A stretch of 64,000 nt of DNA from Lactiplantibacillus songbeiensis (GCF_005405125.1 NZ_BJDL01000008.1:1-64000); one strand, 5' to 3'; positions 39,311 to 47,766 are shown, numbered from the stretch's first letter. A program made the numbers and translations. The notes: generated from the sequence alone by a model not told the origin.

Positions 39311-41125
39311 ATGCAACTGGATTATGATTCCTTTCAGCCGCAATGTAAGCACCCGTTTGGCGCGGTGCTGGTTAAGACGCCAGTGACGTTTTCCTTGCGA
39401 GTTCAGACTAGTGCCACCGTGCGTGCAGTTAAGCTTTGCATCGTGCATGATGGCCAATGGAATGCTGAACAAGCCGTACCGATGACGGCGCAAGCTGGGA
39501 CTTATACAACGACCTTTACACCAACGCAAACGGGGTTGTATTTCTACTACTTTCAAGTGCAAACGGCGACCGATGCGATCTATTATGGTTGTGTCGATGG
39601 TGGTGCCGGTGGACCAGGTGTGCAATATGCGCAACGTAATCAGGTTCAAATGTATCAATTGACCATCTTAGCCAGTGTCGAACACTTGCCGCGCTGGTAT
39701 CGTGAAGGCGTGGCCTATCAGATCTTTGCCGATCGATTCTACAATGGTAATCCGGACGGTCATGTAAATGCGCCTAAGCCTAACAGCTTTCTATACGGTC
39801 GCTTGAGTGATCGACCTCTGTATATTCGCGGACCCCATCAGGAGATCATGCGCTGGGATTTCTTTGGCGGTAATTTAAAGGGGATTGAAGCAAAGATTCC
39901 GTATCTAAAAAAACTTGGCGTGACGATTATTTATCTGACGCCGATCTTTCAAGCCACGAGTAATCACCGTTATGATACGGGCGATTACTTTAAGATTGAC
40001 CCGGTTCTGGGAGATTTGGCCGACTTCGATCATTTAGTTGCGGCCTTGCATCGCGCTGGCATGCGGCTGATCTTAGATGGCGTCTTTAACCATGTCGGGG
40101 TCGACTCCCGTTACTTTAACCGCAGTGGGCACTACGATACCGTTGGGGCTGCGCAATCCCGGACGAGTCGGTACTACAATTGGTTCACCTTTATTAACTA
40201 CCCAACGGAATATGACAGTTGGTGGGGGATTAGCGACTTACCGACTGTGGATAAAGAGAATCAAGATTATCGTGACTTTATTTTTGCAAAACCAGGTTCC
40301 GTGATTGATTATTGGACGGCACGTGGGGTAGATGGTTGGCGCTTGGATGTTGCCGATGAACTGCCGGATGACTTTATTGCCGGTATTCGCCAAGCGCTGG
40401 ATCGATATCCGGATAAAGTTTTGATTGGAGAAGTTTGGGAAGATGCCTCGCATAAGTTGGCCTATGGTGAACGGCGGCATTATCTAGAAGGTGGCGGCCT
40501 ACAAGCGGTCATGAATTATCCGCTACGGCGGCTGATTATCCACGTATTAAATGGGACACTGGCCCCAGTGGATTGGTGGCGTGAGCTGATGACGTTGAAG
40601 GAAAATTATCCAACCTCAACGTTCAACAATAACTTCAACAATATCGGCAGTCACGATACACCACGGATCTTGACGATGCTACAAAATGATCGTCAGCGCC
40701 TGCAACTCGCAGTGGCGATGCTGCTGACCTTGCCGGGAGTACCATGTTTATACTACGGCGATGAGGCGAAGATGACGGGTGGTAAGGACCCGGATAATCG
40801 GGCGTACTTCCCGTGGGCTAACGTTGATCAGACCCAGCAACAAGTTGTGCAACGTTGGGCCGTCTGGCGACAGAATCATCCGTGGCTAAATACCGCTGAA
40901 TTCGCCCCGTTTTATGTCGGGGATTACGGGATTGGCTACGTCTTCTGGCAAGCCAGGCAACAAGTCTTGGTCGTGATTAATGTGACGACCATGGGCCAAG
41001 TACTCAAAGCAGCTGACTTGCACCTAGCTGGAATTCCAAGGGCATTGGCGACCGCGATTCAGCACCGGTTGGTCGGTCAAGAACTGGCTGGGACCCAAGT
41101 GCAACTTATTGAAAACTTTACATGA
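39311..41125 (+). CDS. GH13 neopullulanase/amylopullulanase-type enzyme
   Basis: This is a cytoplasmic (no signal peptide) GH13 glycosidase of 604 residues that would debranch or shorten maltodextrins for GlgP. An N-terminal CBM34-like beta domain covers about 1-120. The barrel contains DGVFNHVG, the nucleophile in DGWRLDVADELP, the acid in LIGEVWEDASHK, and NNIGSHDTPRILTM. An upstream in-frame TTG at 39305 touches AAGGGGG, so ATG 39311 (7 nt away) is preferred. In Lactiplantibacillus the last gene of the glg operon is usually called apu. Confidence 0.88.
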   Translation: MQLDYDSFQPQCKHPFGAVLVKTPVTFSLRVQTSATVRAVKLCIVHDGQWNAEQAVPMTAQAGTYTTTFTPTQTGLYFYYFQVQTATDAIYYGCVDGGAGGPGVQYAQRNQVQMYQLTILASVEHLPRWYREGVAYQIFADRFYNGNPDGHVNAPKPNSFLYGRLSDRPLYIRGPHQEIMRWDFFGGNLKGIEAKIPYLKKLGVTIIYLTPIFQATSNHRYDTGDYFKIDPVLGDLADFDHLVAALHRAGMRLILDGVFNHVGVDSRYFNRSGHYDTVGAAQSRTSRYYNWFTFINYPTEYDSWWGISDLPTVDKENQDYRDFIFAKPGSVIDYWTARGVDGWRLDVADELPDDFIAGIRQALDRYPDKVLIGEVWEDASHKLAYGERRHYLEGGGLQAVMNYPLRRLIIHVLNGTLAPVDWWRELMTLKENYPTSTFNNNFNNIGSHDTPRILTMLQNDRQRLQLAVAMLLTLPGVPCLYYGDEAKMTGGKDPDNRAYFPWANVDQTQQQVVQRWAVWRQNHPWLNTAEFAPFYVGDYGIGYVFWQARQQVLVVINVTTMGQVLKAADLHLAGIPRALATAIQHRLVGQELAGTQVQLIENFT

Positions 41126-41145
41126 ACTTTACAGAAATAAGATAG

Positions 41146-41173
41146 TTGGTTACAGGGTGAACCCGTATATTAT
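41146..41173 (+). promoter_or_regulatory. Promoter of the candidate small RNA
   Basis: TTGGTT (41146-41151), a 16-bp spacer and TATTAT (41168-41173) lie just upstream of a stem-loop that begins at 41179. This places a start site near the foot of that stem. Confidence 0.5.
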
Positions 41174-41178
41174 AGTTG

Positions 41179-41287
41179 TACTTCTTAATCAGCACCCCGC
41201 GATTATGTCATTAAGAAGTATCCCCGTCGATCCTTAAGAGACGTAGAAGAGGTCGTGGCTTTCCTTGATTGGTCACGGCTTTTTTCT
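41179..41287 (+). ncRNA. Candidate small RNA with C-rich loops
   Basis: This 109-nt interval has a promoter at its left edge and an intrinsic terminator at its right edge. The 5' hairpin has a perfect 11-bp stem (TACTTCTTAAT/ATTAAGAAGTA) whose loop carries CACCCCGCG. A single-stranded stretch with ATCCCCGTCG follows. The terminator stem is AGGTCGTG/CACGGCTT plus six T. Exposed CCCC motifs are typical of Gram-positive trans-acting sRNAs that pair with ribosome-binding sites. There is no open frame with a ribosome-binding site. It could also be an attenuated leader of the HAD gene. Confidence 0.55.
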
Positions 41288-41301
41288 ATGGCCTGAATTA
41301 A

Positions 41302-41315
41302 TGAAAGCGTTTGTA
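41302..41315 (+). promoter_or_regulatory. Possible catabolite-responsive element (cre)
   Basis: TGAAAGCGTTTGTA matches 12 of 14 positions of the cre consensus TGNAARCGNWWWCA. It lies about 35 bp upstream of TATAAT (41349-41354) and about 100 bp before the HAD gene. CcpA control of this gene is an inference. Confidence 0.4.
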
Positions 41316-41414
41316 AGTTTTATTTTCATGGGCTGTCCTGACCCGCGTTATAATTAAGGTAGCTAACTTGGTGATGATCAAGCTAAGGACGATAAAAACC
41401 TAGGGGGTAATTCG

Positions 41415-42182
41415 GTGTATCAAGCAGTGGTGTTCTTTGATTTAGATGGCACGTTAATGCAAGATGATAAAACGGTCGCCGCCAGTAGTGTGCAAGCCAT
41501 TCAGCAGCTTAGAGCCAACCAGATCTTACCAGTGGTCGCAACGGGACGGAATGTCTTTGAAGTGATGCCGTTATTAAAGCAGACCGGGATTGATTCGATT
41601 GTGAGTGCCAATGGGAGTTACGTGCAGTATCAGGGCCAATTCTTATCGGCACATGAACTCGACAAAGGGTTGCTACACGATGTGACGCACTTTGCCAATC
41701 GTCATGGTCAAGCACTGGCTTACTATAATAACGCCGGTTTTGCGTTGAGCCATGCGGACGCTTTGACCGTTGACAACTTTGCGAGCTTAAAACAAACGGC
41801 GGTGGTGGCGCCAGATTACTATCGCAACCATCATATCAATTTTATGTTGACGTTTGATCCGCGGGACGCTAAGCAGTATCAGCAGCGCTATCGCGGCCAA
41901 TTGACATTTGTCCGGAATAATCCGCGGGCGCTAGATACGATGGCCTGGGGTGTGACTAAAGCAACTGGGATTCGGGATATTTTAGTAAAAGCGGGGCTGA
42001 CGCAGGTGCCAACTTACGCGTTTGGGGATCAATTAAACGATATTGAAATGTTCAAAATGGTGCAGACACCAATCGCCATGGGCAACGGGAATCCTATCGT
42101 GAAGAAGTTAGCGGCTTATGTGACTGATGACAATATGCATGCTGGCATTCAGCATGGGTTGCAGCATTTTGGACTGATCTAG
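41415..42182 (+). CDS. HAD-superfamily sugar-phosphatase (Cof type)
   Basis: This is a 255-residue phosphatase with the HAD motifs in order: FFDLDGTLMQDD (motif I nucleophile, about residues 8-19), VVATGRN (motif II), the Lys of WGVTKATGI (motif III), and FGDQLNDIEMF (motif IV). The Cof/IIB cap lies between motifs II and III. Substrate is unknown; family members dephosphorylate sugar phosphates or flavin precursors. The start is GTG 41415, after TAGGGGG. It lies between glycogen and maltose genes, with a possible cre site upstream. Confidence 0.85.
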   Translation: MYQAVVFFDLDGTLMQDDKTVAASSVQAIQQLRANQILPVVATGRNVFEVMPLLKQTGIDSIVSANGSYVQYQGQFLSAHELDKGLLHDVTHFANRHGQALAYYNNAGFALSHADALTVDNFASLKQTAVVAPDYYRNHHINFMLTFDPRDAKQYQQRYRGQLTFVRNNPRALDTMAWGVTKATGIRDILVKAGLTQVPTYAFGDQLNDIEMFKMVQTPIAMGNGNPIVKKLAAYVTDDNMHAGIQHGLQHFGLI

Positions 42183-42184
42183 CT

Positions 42185-42483
42185 TAAAATTTGTCACTTT
42201 GGTTGGGCCAGAATCGGCTGGAACGTGGTGGCCGCGTTTGGAAGCCAAAATTCGGTCTTCCAAGCCGGGCTTTATCTAAGTCGGAAAATCACCGACCAAG
42301 ATAAACGACACCACTGAGCCAATTCTGACCCGCCCGTCGTTAAATAACGTGAATTAATGATTATTTATTATCGATCACAAATTTAGCCGAGCCGTTGGTT
42401 CCTAAAATGCTCAGCCGTGCCCATGGCGTTCCAGCGTTTTAGGAATCAACCGGCAGGCGGAAATTTCAACTAGCACCAAGCGT
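42185..42483 (+). repeat. MITE-like intergenic repeat, copy 5
   Basis: Module A (about 42197-42335) has arms CGGCTGGAACGTGGTGG and CACCACTGAGCC and an inner stem CTAAGTCGG..CCGACCAAG. Module B (about 42380-42455) pairs GGTTCCTAAAATGCT with GCGTTTTAGGAATCAACC. It ends in AACTAGCACCAAGCG, the family terminal motif. It lies between convergent HAD and pgmB genes. Confidence 0.75.
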
Positions 42484-42504
42484 TTTACAGTGTTAGTTGA
42501 AATT

Positions 42505-42553
42505 AAATAAGCATCGGCCAAACTTGTTAATCAAGTTTGGCCGATGCTTATTT
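42505..42553 (-). terminator. pgmB terminator with a perfect 21-bp stem
   Basis: Arms 42505-42525 and 42533-42553 are exactly complementary, with a seven-base loop. The minus strand ends in CTTATTT, and the structure may stop transcription from both directions. Confidence 0.85.
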
Positions 42554-42577
42554 GGATTCAAGTGAAGGTGAGCAACT

Positions 42578-43264
42578 TTAAGCTAAAGCGGCCGCATTCA
42601 TCGCTTGTTTGATATTTGCTAAGGTCAATTGGGCCGTGTCGGTGAAGTTGATATCGGCAGCGGCTAGTACTTTCGGATCACCGATGCCGATTGATGTTTC
42701 GCCAGCGCCGTTGATAGATTGGACACCGGCTGCGGCATCTTCAATCCCGATACATTGAGCGGGGTCTAAGTTTAAGATTTCGGCACCGCGGCGGAAGATT
42801 TCAGGATCGGGCTTGCCGTGTTTCAAACTAGCGGGATCAACCGACTTGGTGAAGAAATCACCTAAACCGAGATGTTTCAACACTAATGGCGAGTTCTTGG
42901 AAGCCGATGCCAATGATAATAGGTAACCTTGAGCCTTTAAATCATCAAGGAAAGCTTGAATACCAGGCAAAATATTGGCTGGACTCATTTGGCTAACGAG
43001 CTTCAAATAGTTATCATTTTTTTCGGCAGCTAGGGCCTCCTTTTCAGTAGCTGAGAACTCATTTTCCTTGTGGTCACGCGCTAAGATTAGATTTAATGAA
43101 TCCATGCGACTGATGCCTTTTAAAGCGTCAGCTAAATCATCATCCCACTTAACGCCGACTTTATCGGCAACCTGATGCCAGGCTTGACTGTGGAACGTTG
43201 AGGTATCTGTGATAACCCCGTCTAAATCAAATACAAAGCCTTTAATATTGTTAAATTGTGCCAT
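42578..43264 (-). CDS. pgmB: Beta-phosphoglucomutase
   Basis: PgmB converts beta-glucose-1-phosphate, the product of maltose phosphorylase, into glucose-6-phosphate. Its 228 residues begin with the HAD motif VFDLDGVITDTSTFH (about residues 11-25), followed by the cap with GISRMDSL, then SASKNS and IEDAAAGVQSINGAG. The motif DLDGVITDT is diagnostic for the family. It lies 13 bp downstream of mapA, so the two steps of maltose use are co-expressed. Confidence 0.95.
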   Translation of the reverse strand: MAQFNNIKGFVFDLDGVITDTSTFHSQAWHQVADKVGVKWDDDLADALKGISRMDSLNLILARDHKENEFSATEKEALAAEKNDNYLKLVSQMSPANILPGIQAFLDDLKAQGYLLSLASASKNSPLVLKHLGLGDFFTKSVDPASLKHGKPDPEIFRRGAEILNLDPAQCIGIEDAAAGVQSINGAGETSIGIGDPKVLAAADINFTDTAQLTLANIKQAMNAAALA

Positions 43265-43277
43265 AAATAAAATCCTC

Positions 43278-46001
43278 CTAATTCGTAACGTCCGCTACTG
43301 TGAGCGGCTTATTAGCTTTTAATTGATACTGTTTACCTGCAATCGTAATCGGTTGCGCTTGATCAGCGGTGACACAGACTTTGCTGTGGGTCATGGCAAA
43401 GTGGTAATGGGTGCCACGGAAGGTGTGCTTGAATTTTAAGCCAGCCCATTGTTCGGGTAATTGTGGATTGACTTGCAACTGCTCGCCTAAGACGCTGACC
43501 CCACCAAAGTTCCGGGTGGTCAAGAGAAGGGTGGCGCACATGACGCCTAAGTGAATCCCTTCAGCCGTCGTTCCGCCTTGAATATCGTAGTAATCTGAGA
43601 ACAAGGCTTCTGAGAAGAGCGTCCAAGCTTGGTCGTAGTTTTCATCTAATTGGTTCAAGACGGCATAAACAATTCGCGATAACGTTGAGCCGTGTGTCGT
43701 CCGTTCCAAGTAGTATTGAATATTATGGGTCAAATATTCTTTGGGCAACTTGTAACCTAACTTTTCAATTAACTTTTGAACGGTCGGCACGTCAAAGTTA
43801 TAAAAGGCCATTAACGCATCGGCTTGTTTAGCGACTTGATAGGCATCCGGGGTCTTACCCTCGGCCTTTAAGATCCGATCCATCCGAGCGATGTCACCGT
43901 ACTTTTGTCGATAAGCGCGGAAGTCTAAGGTCGGCAACTTAAAGTACCCTTCAAATTGGGCAATAATGCCGCTCCGATTGATTTCTAACGTTAGCTTGTG
44001 ACTGATATCATCCATCTTATTCAGCAACTGGCCGTTAAAGTTAGCGGCCCCGGCAGCTTTTTGATAGACGTCATTGGCCAAGTCGCCACGTAACTGATCA
44101 ATGGTATCGAATAACCAAGCGACCATCATGTTGGTATACGCGTTGTTCTTCAAGCCGGGTTGCTTGGCATTCGGGTAGTTTTCGTGGAATTCATCAGGTC
44201 CCATGACGCCCGCAATACTGTAACGGCCGGTCTGGTCATCATAGGTCGCCTTACTGATCCAAAATTCGGCGATTGATAACAACATTTCCATCCCGTATTG
44301 GCCGAGAAAAGCTTTATCTTGAGTGATGTGATAGTACATCCAGACGTTATACGCAATATCGAGTGAGACGTGGCGCTGCAACCGACTGTTGTCAGGGTCC
44401 CAAGTATCGGTAATTGGGTTCAAATGCATGAACTGGGCTTGTTCGTCACCTTTTTGGGCCGATTGCCAGGGATACATGGCACCGGCATAGCCCGCTTTCT
44501 GGGCGTTCTGACGTGCCGCTGCTAATCGTCGATAACGATATAGCAGTAATTGTTTGGCTAACTTTGGTCGATGCAAGCTGTAAAATGGCAAGATAAACAT
44601 CTCATCCCAGAAGACATGTCCCCGATAGGCTTCACCGTGTAGGCCACGTGCCCCCACCGATGCATCTAATTGGCCACTTTCAATGGCTGCGGCGGAAACG
44701 AAGCTATGGTAGATATTGACACGCGTTAATCGTTGACTCGTAATGTCACCACGAATCTTAATATCGGCGTCATGCCAACAGTTATGCCAGTAATCGGTAC
44801 TGCTTTTGACAGTGTCGTCAAAGCTGGCTTGGGCTAACTCATCATTGATTGCTGGTAACGATTTTGGTGCATGATCATTGCCGGTGCGTAAGACAACGTT
44901 TTTATCAAAGGTAACCGTTTGGCCAGCTTGCACGTTTAATGACAACGTCTGCCGGACACTTTGGGCTTGATTGGTGACCTTAACGTGTTTAGTCGTCTCA
45001 ACATCTGGACTAGTTAATTTAGCCCCAATCGTATACGTGATCTGCGATGTCTTCGTCTGACCAGAGAGATAAGCCGTGTTCGTTTGTGATTCCAGTCCTA
45101 ACGTTTGCAAATGATGCTGGTCAAAAACATTATACCGACTTACATTGCCATTGACAACGCTTCCATCAATATCGGCGTAGACTTGCAGCGATCCCGAGAA
45201 ATTCATCGGGGTGATCGTATAGCGAATGGCATAACGGTGCCAGTCGCGCATGTTGGCGAGTTTTTGAGATTGAACTTGCAGTAGGTGACCGGAAGCTAAT
45301 TGGACGATCATCGAGATGGTTAAGATCCCAGTCTTGAGGTCTAGGCTCCGATAAACGTCTTGGATATCGTGTTGATTAATCGTGAATGGGGGTTGGTGGT
45401 CAACGCCAAAAGTCATGAATTGGGCGTTGGGGAGGTTAACTAAATCTTCATTAACAACAGCATGGTCTTTGATCTGGGTGGTTTCTTGGTCAAAGATCCC
45501 GGCGACATAGGCGCCAGGATAATTATTTTTGTCAGCATGGGCTTCAACATAGGCTCCACGTAAGCCAAAGTAGCCGTTCCCCACGGTTAGCATGGCTTCT
45601 TGACCATTATTGCGGACACCATCGTATTGACCATAGTAGTCCAGATGCCACTTGAGATAGGCTGATTTGGCTTTAACAGCAGCGGTTAGACCGTCACGTT
45701 CGACGGCGGCTTGACTAACGACGGGAATATTAAGCATGTTCGTTAGTGCTAAGCCGACATCAATACGTTCGTAGTTGACGCCGACAATCGTATCGGAAAA
45801 CGGATAATCGAGACCGTTTTCCAAGACCGCCGCGTCAAAGTGTAAACCAGCTAAGCGAATTTTGATATTTTCAAGGTTTTCGCCGATGCCTTGCTGGGGA
45901 TTATAAGCGATCATAAAATGCGCTGTGGCGGCCTGATCCTCAGCCGGGTAATAAGCAATCGCCATTGCGTCGTTTTCAATTCTTAATCTAATCAGTTGCA
46001 T
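43278..46001 (-). CDS. mapA: Maltose phosphorylase, GH65 (with N-terminal extension)
   Basis: This enzyme splits maltose with phosphate into glucose and beta-glucose-1-phosphate. The GH65 barrel contains the general acid in GVMGPDEFHENYPNA, and the phosphate-binding region includes TTAEGIHLG; ERTTHGSTLS is also typical. The C-terminal beta domain is present. At 907 residues it is about 150 longer than classical MapA. The first 140 or so residues have no GH65 motif before MLTVGNGYFGLRGAY. GTG at 46013 abuts AGGGG, so ATG 46001 is preferred. Another disaccharide phosphorylase specificity is possible. Confidence 0.9.
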   Translation of the reverse strand: MQLIRLRIENDAMAIAYYPAEDQAATAHFMIAYNPQQGIGENLENIKIRLAGLHFDAAVLENGLDYPFSDTIVGVNYERIDVGLALTNMLNIPVVSQAAVERDGLTAAVKAKSAYLKWHLDYYGQYDGVRNNGQEAMLTVGNGYFGLRGAYVEAHADKNNYPGAYVAGIFDQETTQIKDHAVVNEDLVNLPNAQFMTFGVDHQPPFTINQHDIQDVYRSLDLKTGILTISMIVQLASGHLLQVQSQKLANMRDWHRYAIRYTITPMNFSGSLQVYADIDGSVVNGNVSRYNVFDQHHLQTLGLESQTNTAYLSGQTKTSQITYTIGAKLTSPDVETTKHVKVTNQAQSVRQTLSLNVQAGQTVTFDKNVVLRTGNDHAPKSLPAINDELAQASFDDTVKSSTDYWHNCWHDADIKIRGDITSQRLTRVNIYHSFVSAAAIESGQLDASVGARGLHGEAYRGHVFWDEMFILPFYSLHRPKLAKQLLLYRYRRLAAARQNAQKAGYAGAMYPWQSAQKGDEQAQFMHLNPITDTWDPDNSRLQRHVSLDIAYNVWMYYHITQDKAFLGQYGMEMLLSIAEFWISKATYDDQTGRYSIAGVMGPDEFHENYPNAKQPGLKNNAYTNMMVAWLFDTIDQLRGDLANDVYQKAAGAANFNGQLLNKMDDISHKLTLEINRSGIIAQFEGYFKLPTLDFRAYRQKYGDIARMDRILKAEGKTPDAYQVAKQADALMAFYNFDVPTVQKLIEKLGYKLPKEYLTHNIQYYLERTTHGSTLSRIVYAVLNQLDENYDQAWTLFSEALFSDYYDIQGGTTAEGIHLGVMCATLLLTTRNFGGVSVLGEQLQVNPQLPEQWAGLKFKHTFRGTHYHFAMTHSKVCVTADQAQPITIAGKQYQLKANKPLTVADVTN

Positions 46002-46382
46002 TGATTGGTCCACCCCTTATCTAAAACTAGTGCGACAAGACTAACTTATGAGGTTGTACGGCATGCGGGTTGTTGGATAATTGGTCTGATGAATTTATGG
46101 CGGTTAGCTTAACTTACTGCTGGGACCAGACCGGTAATTTCAAGACGCTTCAAACTAGGGTAGAGTGCCTTGAATTCAAGCCGGATGACCGTACCTGCCA
46201 TTCTCATAAATTAGATAATACATAAGAAATAAAAAATTTAATTCTAGTTTAAGGTTAGTCCCTTTTAAAATGGTCTGCAAATAATGGTGTTGAAATTGAC
46301 TAGAACTTTAGTGGAAAGTGCGGTTAATTATTAAGGTGACTGAACGGGAAGTGAGCGAACGAAGTGACCATGAGTTGGCATT
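46002..46382. other. Intergenic region upstream of mapA
   Basis: There is no gene in this gap of about 380 bp. On the mapA strand an AT-rich block (about 46225-46265) contains TATTAT and could hold a promoter. It would give a leader of about 200 nt with a small CTTGAATTCAAG palindrome. I find no recognisable riboswitch, T-box or cre site. Confidence 0.4.
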
Positions 46383-46414
46383 AAAAAAGAGCTTGGGATG
46401 ACCCCAAACTCGGT
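46383..46414 (-). terminator. Terminator of the flavin-binding-fold gene
   Basis: On the minus strand GAGTTTGGGG..CCCAAGCTC is followed by six T, directly after the stop at 46416. Confidence 0.8.
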
Positions 46415-46415
46415 G

Positions 46416-46850
46416 TTAGTCGTCATCAGGTCGTGAACCCAACTCTAAATGATCAATGGTCATGGCTTGGCGAACTTTGATGGCACTTGTTTGAAATTGT
46501 AAAATAACCGGATCGTGGTAATTCAGCGCCCGCTGAAAGGGGGTTAAGGCCTGCTGCCAACCAGATGGAAACTGAGAAGCGCCCACTTCGGTTAGATGAC
46601 CCTTGAGCATTAGTGAGGAATAGGTGGTTTGGTCATAACAAAATAATGTGGCGCGGTGACAGACTTGGATATTTTGGACGGTCGTCATTTGTCGACTAGT
46701 ATAGAAGAATAACCGAGTTAAGGTTCGTTCAGTGGCTAAGGGACTCAGGGCGACCGTCGTTGGAAAGCCGCTTGCGTCAATGGTAGCAACGGTGAAGACA
46801 TCGGTGGTCGCAATCATTTGGGCGGCGCTTTGACGGGTCGTGTGTTGCAT
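46416..46850 (-). CDS. Pyridoxamine 5'-phosphate oxidase-like FMN-binding protein
   Basis: This 144-residue protein has a split-barrel, flavin-reductase-like look: VFTVATIDASGFPTTVALSPLA near the N-terminus (strand-turn pattern of the PNPOx family), LTRLFFYTSRQMTTVQNI and RATLFCYDQTTYSSLMLKG. It lacks catalytic residues that would show true pyridoxamine oxidase activity, so the function is unknown. ATG 46850 is preferred over GTG 46859 because AGAGGTG is correctly spaced. It is a single gene with its own terminator. Confidence 0.75.
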   Translation of the reverse strand: MQHTTRQSAAQMIATTDVFTVATIDASGFPTTVALSPLATERTLTRLFFYTSRQMTTVQNIQVCHRATLFCYDQTTYSSLMLKGHLTEVGASQFPSGWQQALTPFQRALNYHDPVILQFQTSAIKVRQAMTIDHLELGSRPDDD

Positions 46851-46927
46851 AGTCAGCACCTCTTTTTACTATTAAGTATGCCGATTATTGTTGAGATTGT
46901 CAGCCGATATGCTCATTTCTGCAGGGA

Positions 46928-47236
46928 AAGTGAAACCACTCTGGTTGGGCCAGCATCGGCTGGAACGTGGTGGCCGCGTTTTGGAGCCTCAAGGGCGGTC
47001 TCCAAAGCCGGGCTTTATCTAAGTCGGAAAATCACCGACTAAGATAAACGACACCACTGAGCCAATGCTGGCCCGCCCAACGTTAACTAACGGGCATTGA
47101 TGATTATCTATTATTGACCACAAATTTAGCCGAGAGATTGGCTGCTAAAGTGCTCAGCCGTGTCGTTGGCCTTGGCGTTCCAGCATTTTGGAAACCAACC
47201 AACCGGCAGGCGACAATTTTAACTAACGCCAAGTGT
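46928..47236 (+). repeat. MITE-like intergenic repeat, copy 6
   Basis: Module A (about 46937-47078) has arms CGGCTGGAACGTGGTGG and CACCACTGAGCC around GGAGCC..GGTCTCC and CTAAGTCGG..CCGACTAAG stems. Module B (about 47120-47200) follows. The right end AACTAACGCCAAGTG is a diverged terminal motif. It lies between the PNPOx-like gene and tRNA-Lys. Confidence 0.75.
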
Positions 47237-47319
47237 AAACTAATCATGCGACGATGGGTTATTGTACTAATAATCTAGTAGTCTATCGGTGGTTACAAGG
47301 TTACGGGAAAAATGGCCAT

Positions 47320-47367
47320 AAAAAAATCAGCTCTCACGGTGAATACTCACAGCGTGAAAACTGATTA
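47320..47367 (-). terminator. tRNA-Lys terminator
   Basis: On the minus strand AATCAG..CTGATT encloses a CTCACGGTGAATACTCACAG-type inner stem and is followed by seven T, 13 bp past the tRNA 3' end. Confidence 0.8.
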
Positions 47368-47379
47368 GTGGTTATATGA

Positions 47380-47452
47380 TGGGCAGTCAGGGGATCGAAC
47401 CCTGGACCCACGGATTAAGAGTCCGTTGCTCTGCCAGCTGAGCTAACTGCCC
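47380..47452 (-). tRNA. tRNA-Lys (anticodon CTT)
   Basis: On the minus strand the cloverleaf is complete: acceptor GGGCAGT/ACTGCCC, D arm GCTC..GAGC, anticodon stem ACGGA/TCCGT with loop CTCTTAA (anticodon CTT), T arm CAGGG/CCCTG with loop TTCGATC, discriminator A. The 3' CCA is not encoded. Confidence 0.97.
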
Positions 47453-47766
47453 ATAACTCAACAAAAAATATAATATCATGAATTCAGGGTTCTGACAATA
47501 GTTTTTCGAAAAGTTTTTCAAAAAAGGTGAATTTTCGTGGAAAATTGGCGATTAATATTGTCAAAATCAAGGGCAATATTTCCCGGGAAATACCGTTAAC
47601 CCGCGGATTAGCAATCAAAGAAAGCTCTTAGTATTTGTGATATACTAAAACCAGTGCTGAAAAGAAACTTTTTTCGGCCACCTGACGCGGGTTGACCAAC
47701 TAACGCCCGCAACTATTCGAATATTTAAAAATTGCAACTGTTTTCCCCTAAGGAGGAAGAATCGTT
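47453..47766. other. walR upstream region
   Basis: This 314-bp gap between tRNA-Lys and walR contains a 7-3-7 inverted repeat, AATTTTC-GTG-GAAAATT (47530-47546), a Noc-type palindrome (47578-47591), an extended -10 promoter TGATATACT (47638-47646), and a GCGGG..CCCGC hairpin in the leader before the TAAGGAGG ribosome-binding site of walR. Confidence 0.6.
47578..47591. promoter_or_regulatory. Noc-binding site (NBS), second perfect copy
   Basis: ATTTCCCGGGAAAT is identical to the site at 17249-17262 and to the published Noc consensus. It lies about 47 bp upstream of the probable walR promoter, so a bound Noc could also affect walRK expression (inference). Confidence 0.75.

Noticed and set aside
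46002-46382. A possible riboswitch or T-box before mapA
   Set aside because: No T-box sequence, specifier stem or known aptamer core could be found; only a small palindrome is present.
47530-47546. A CodY-box-like dyad, AATTTTC-GTG-GAAAATT
   Set aside because: The centre is 3 bp instead of the single base of the CodY consensus; noted as a dyad only.
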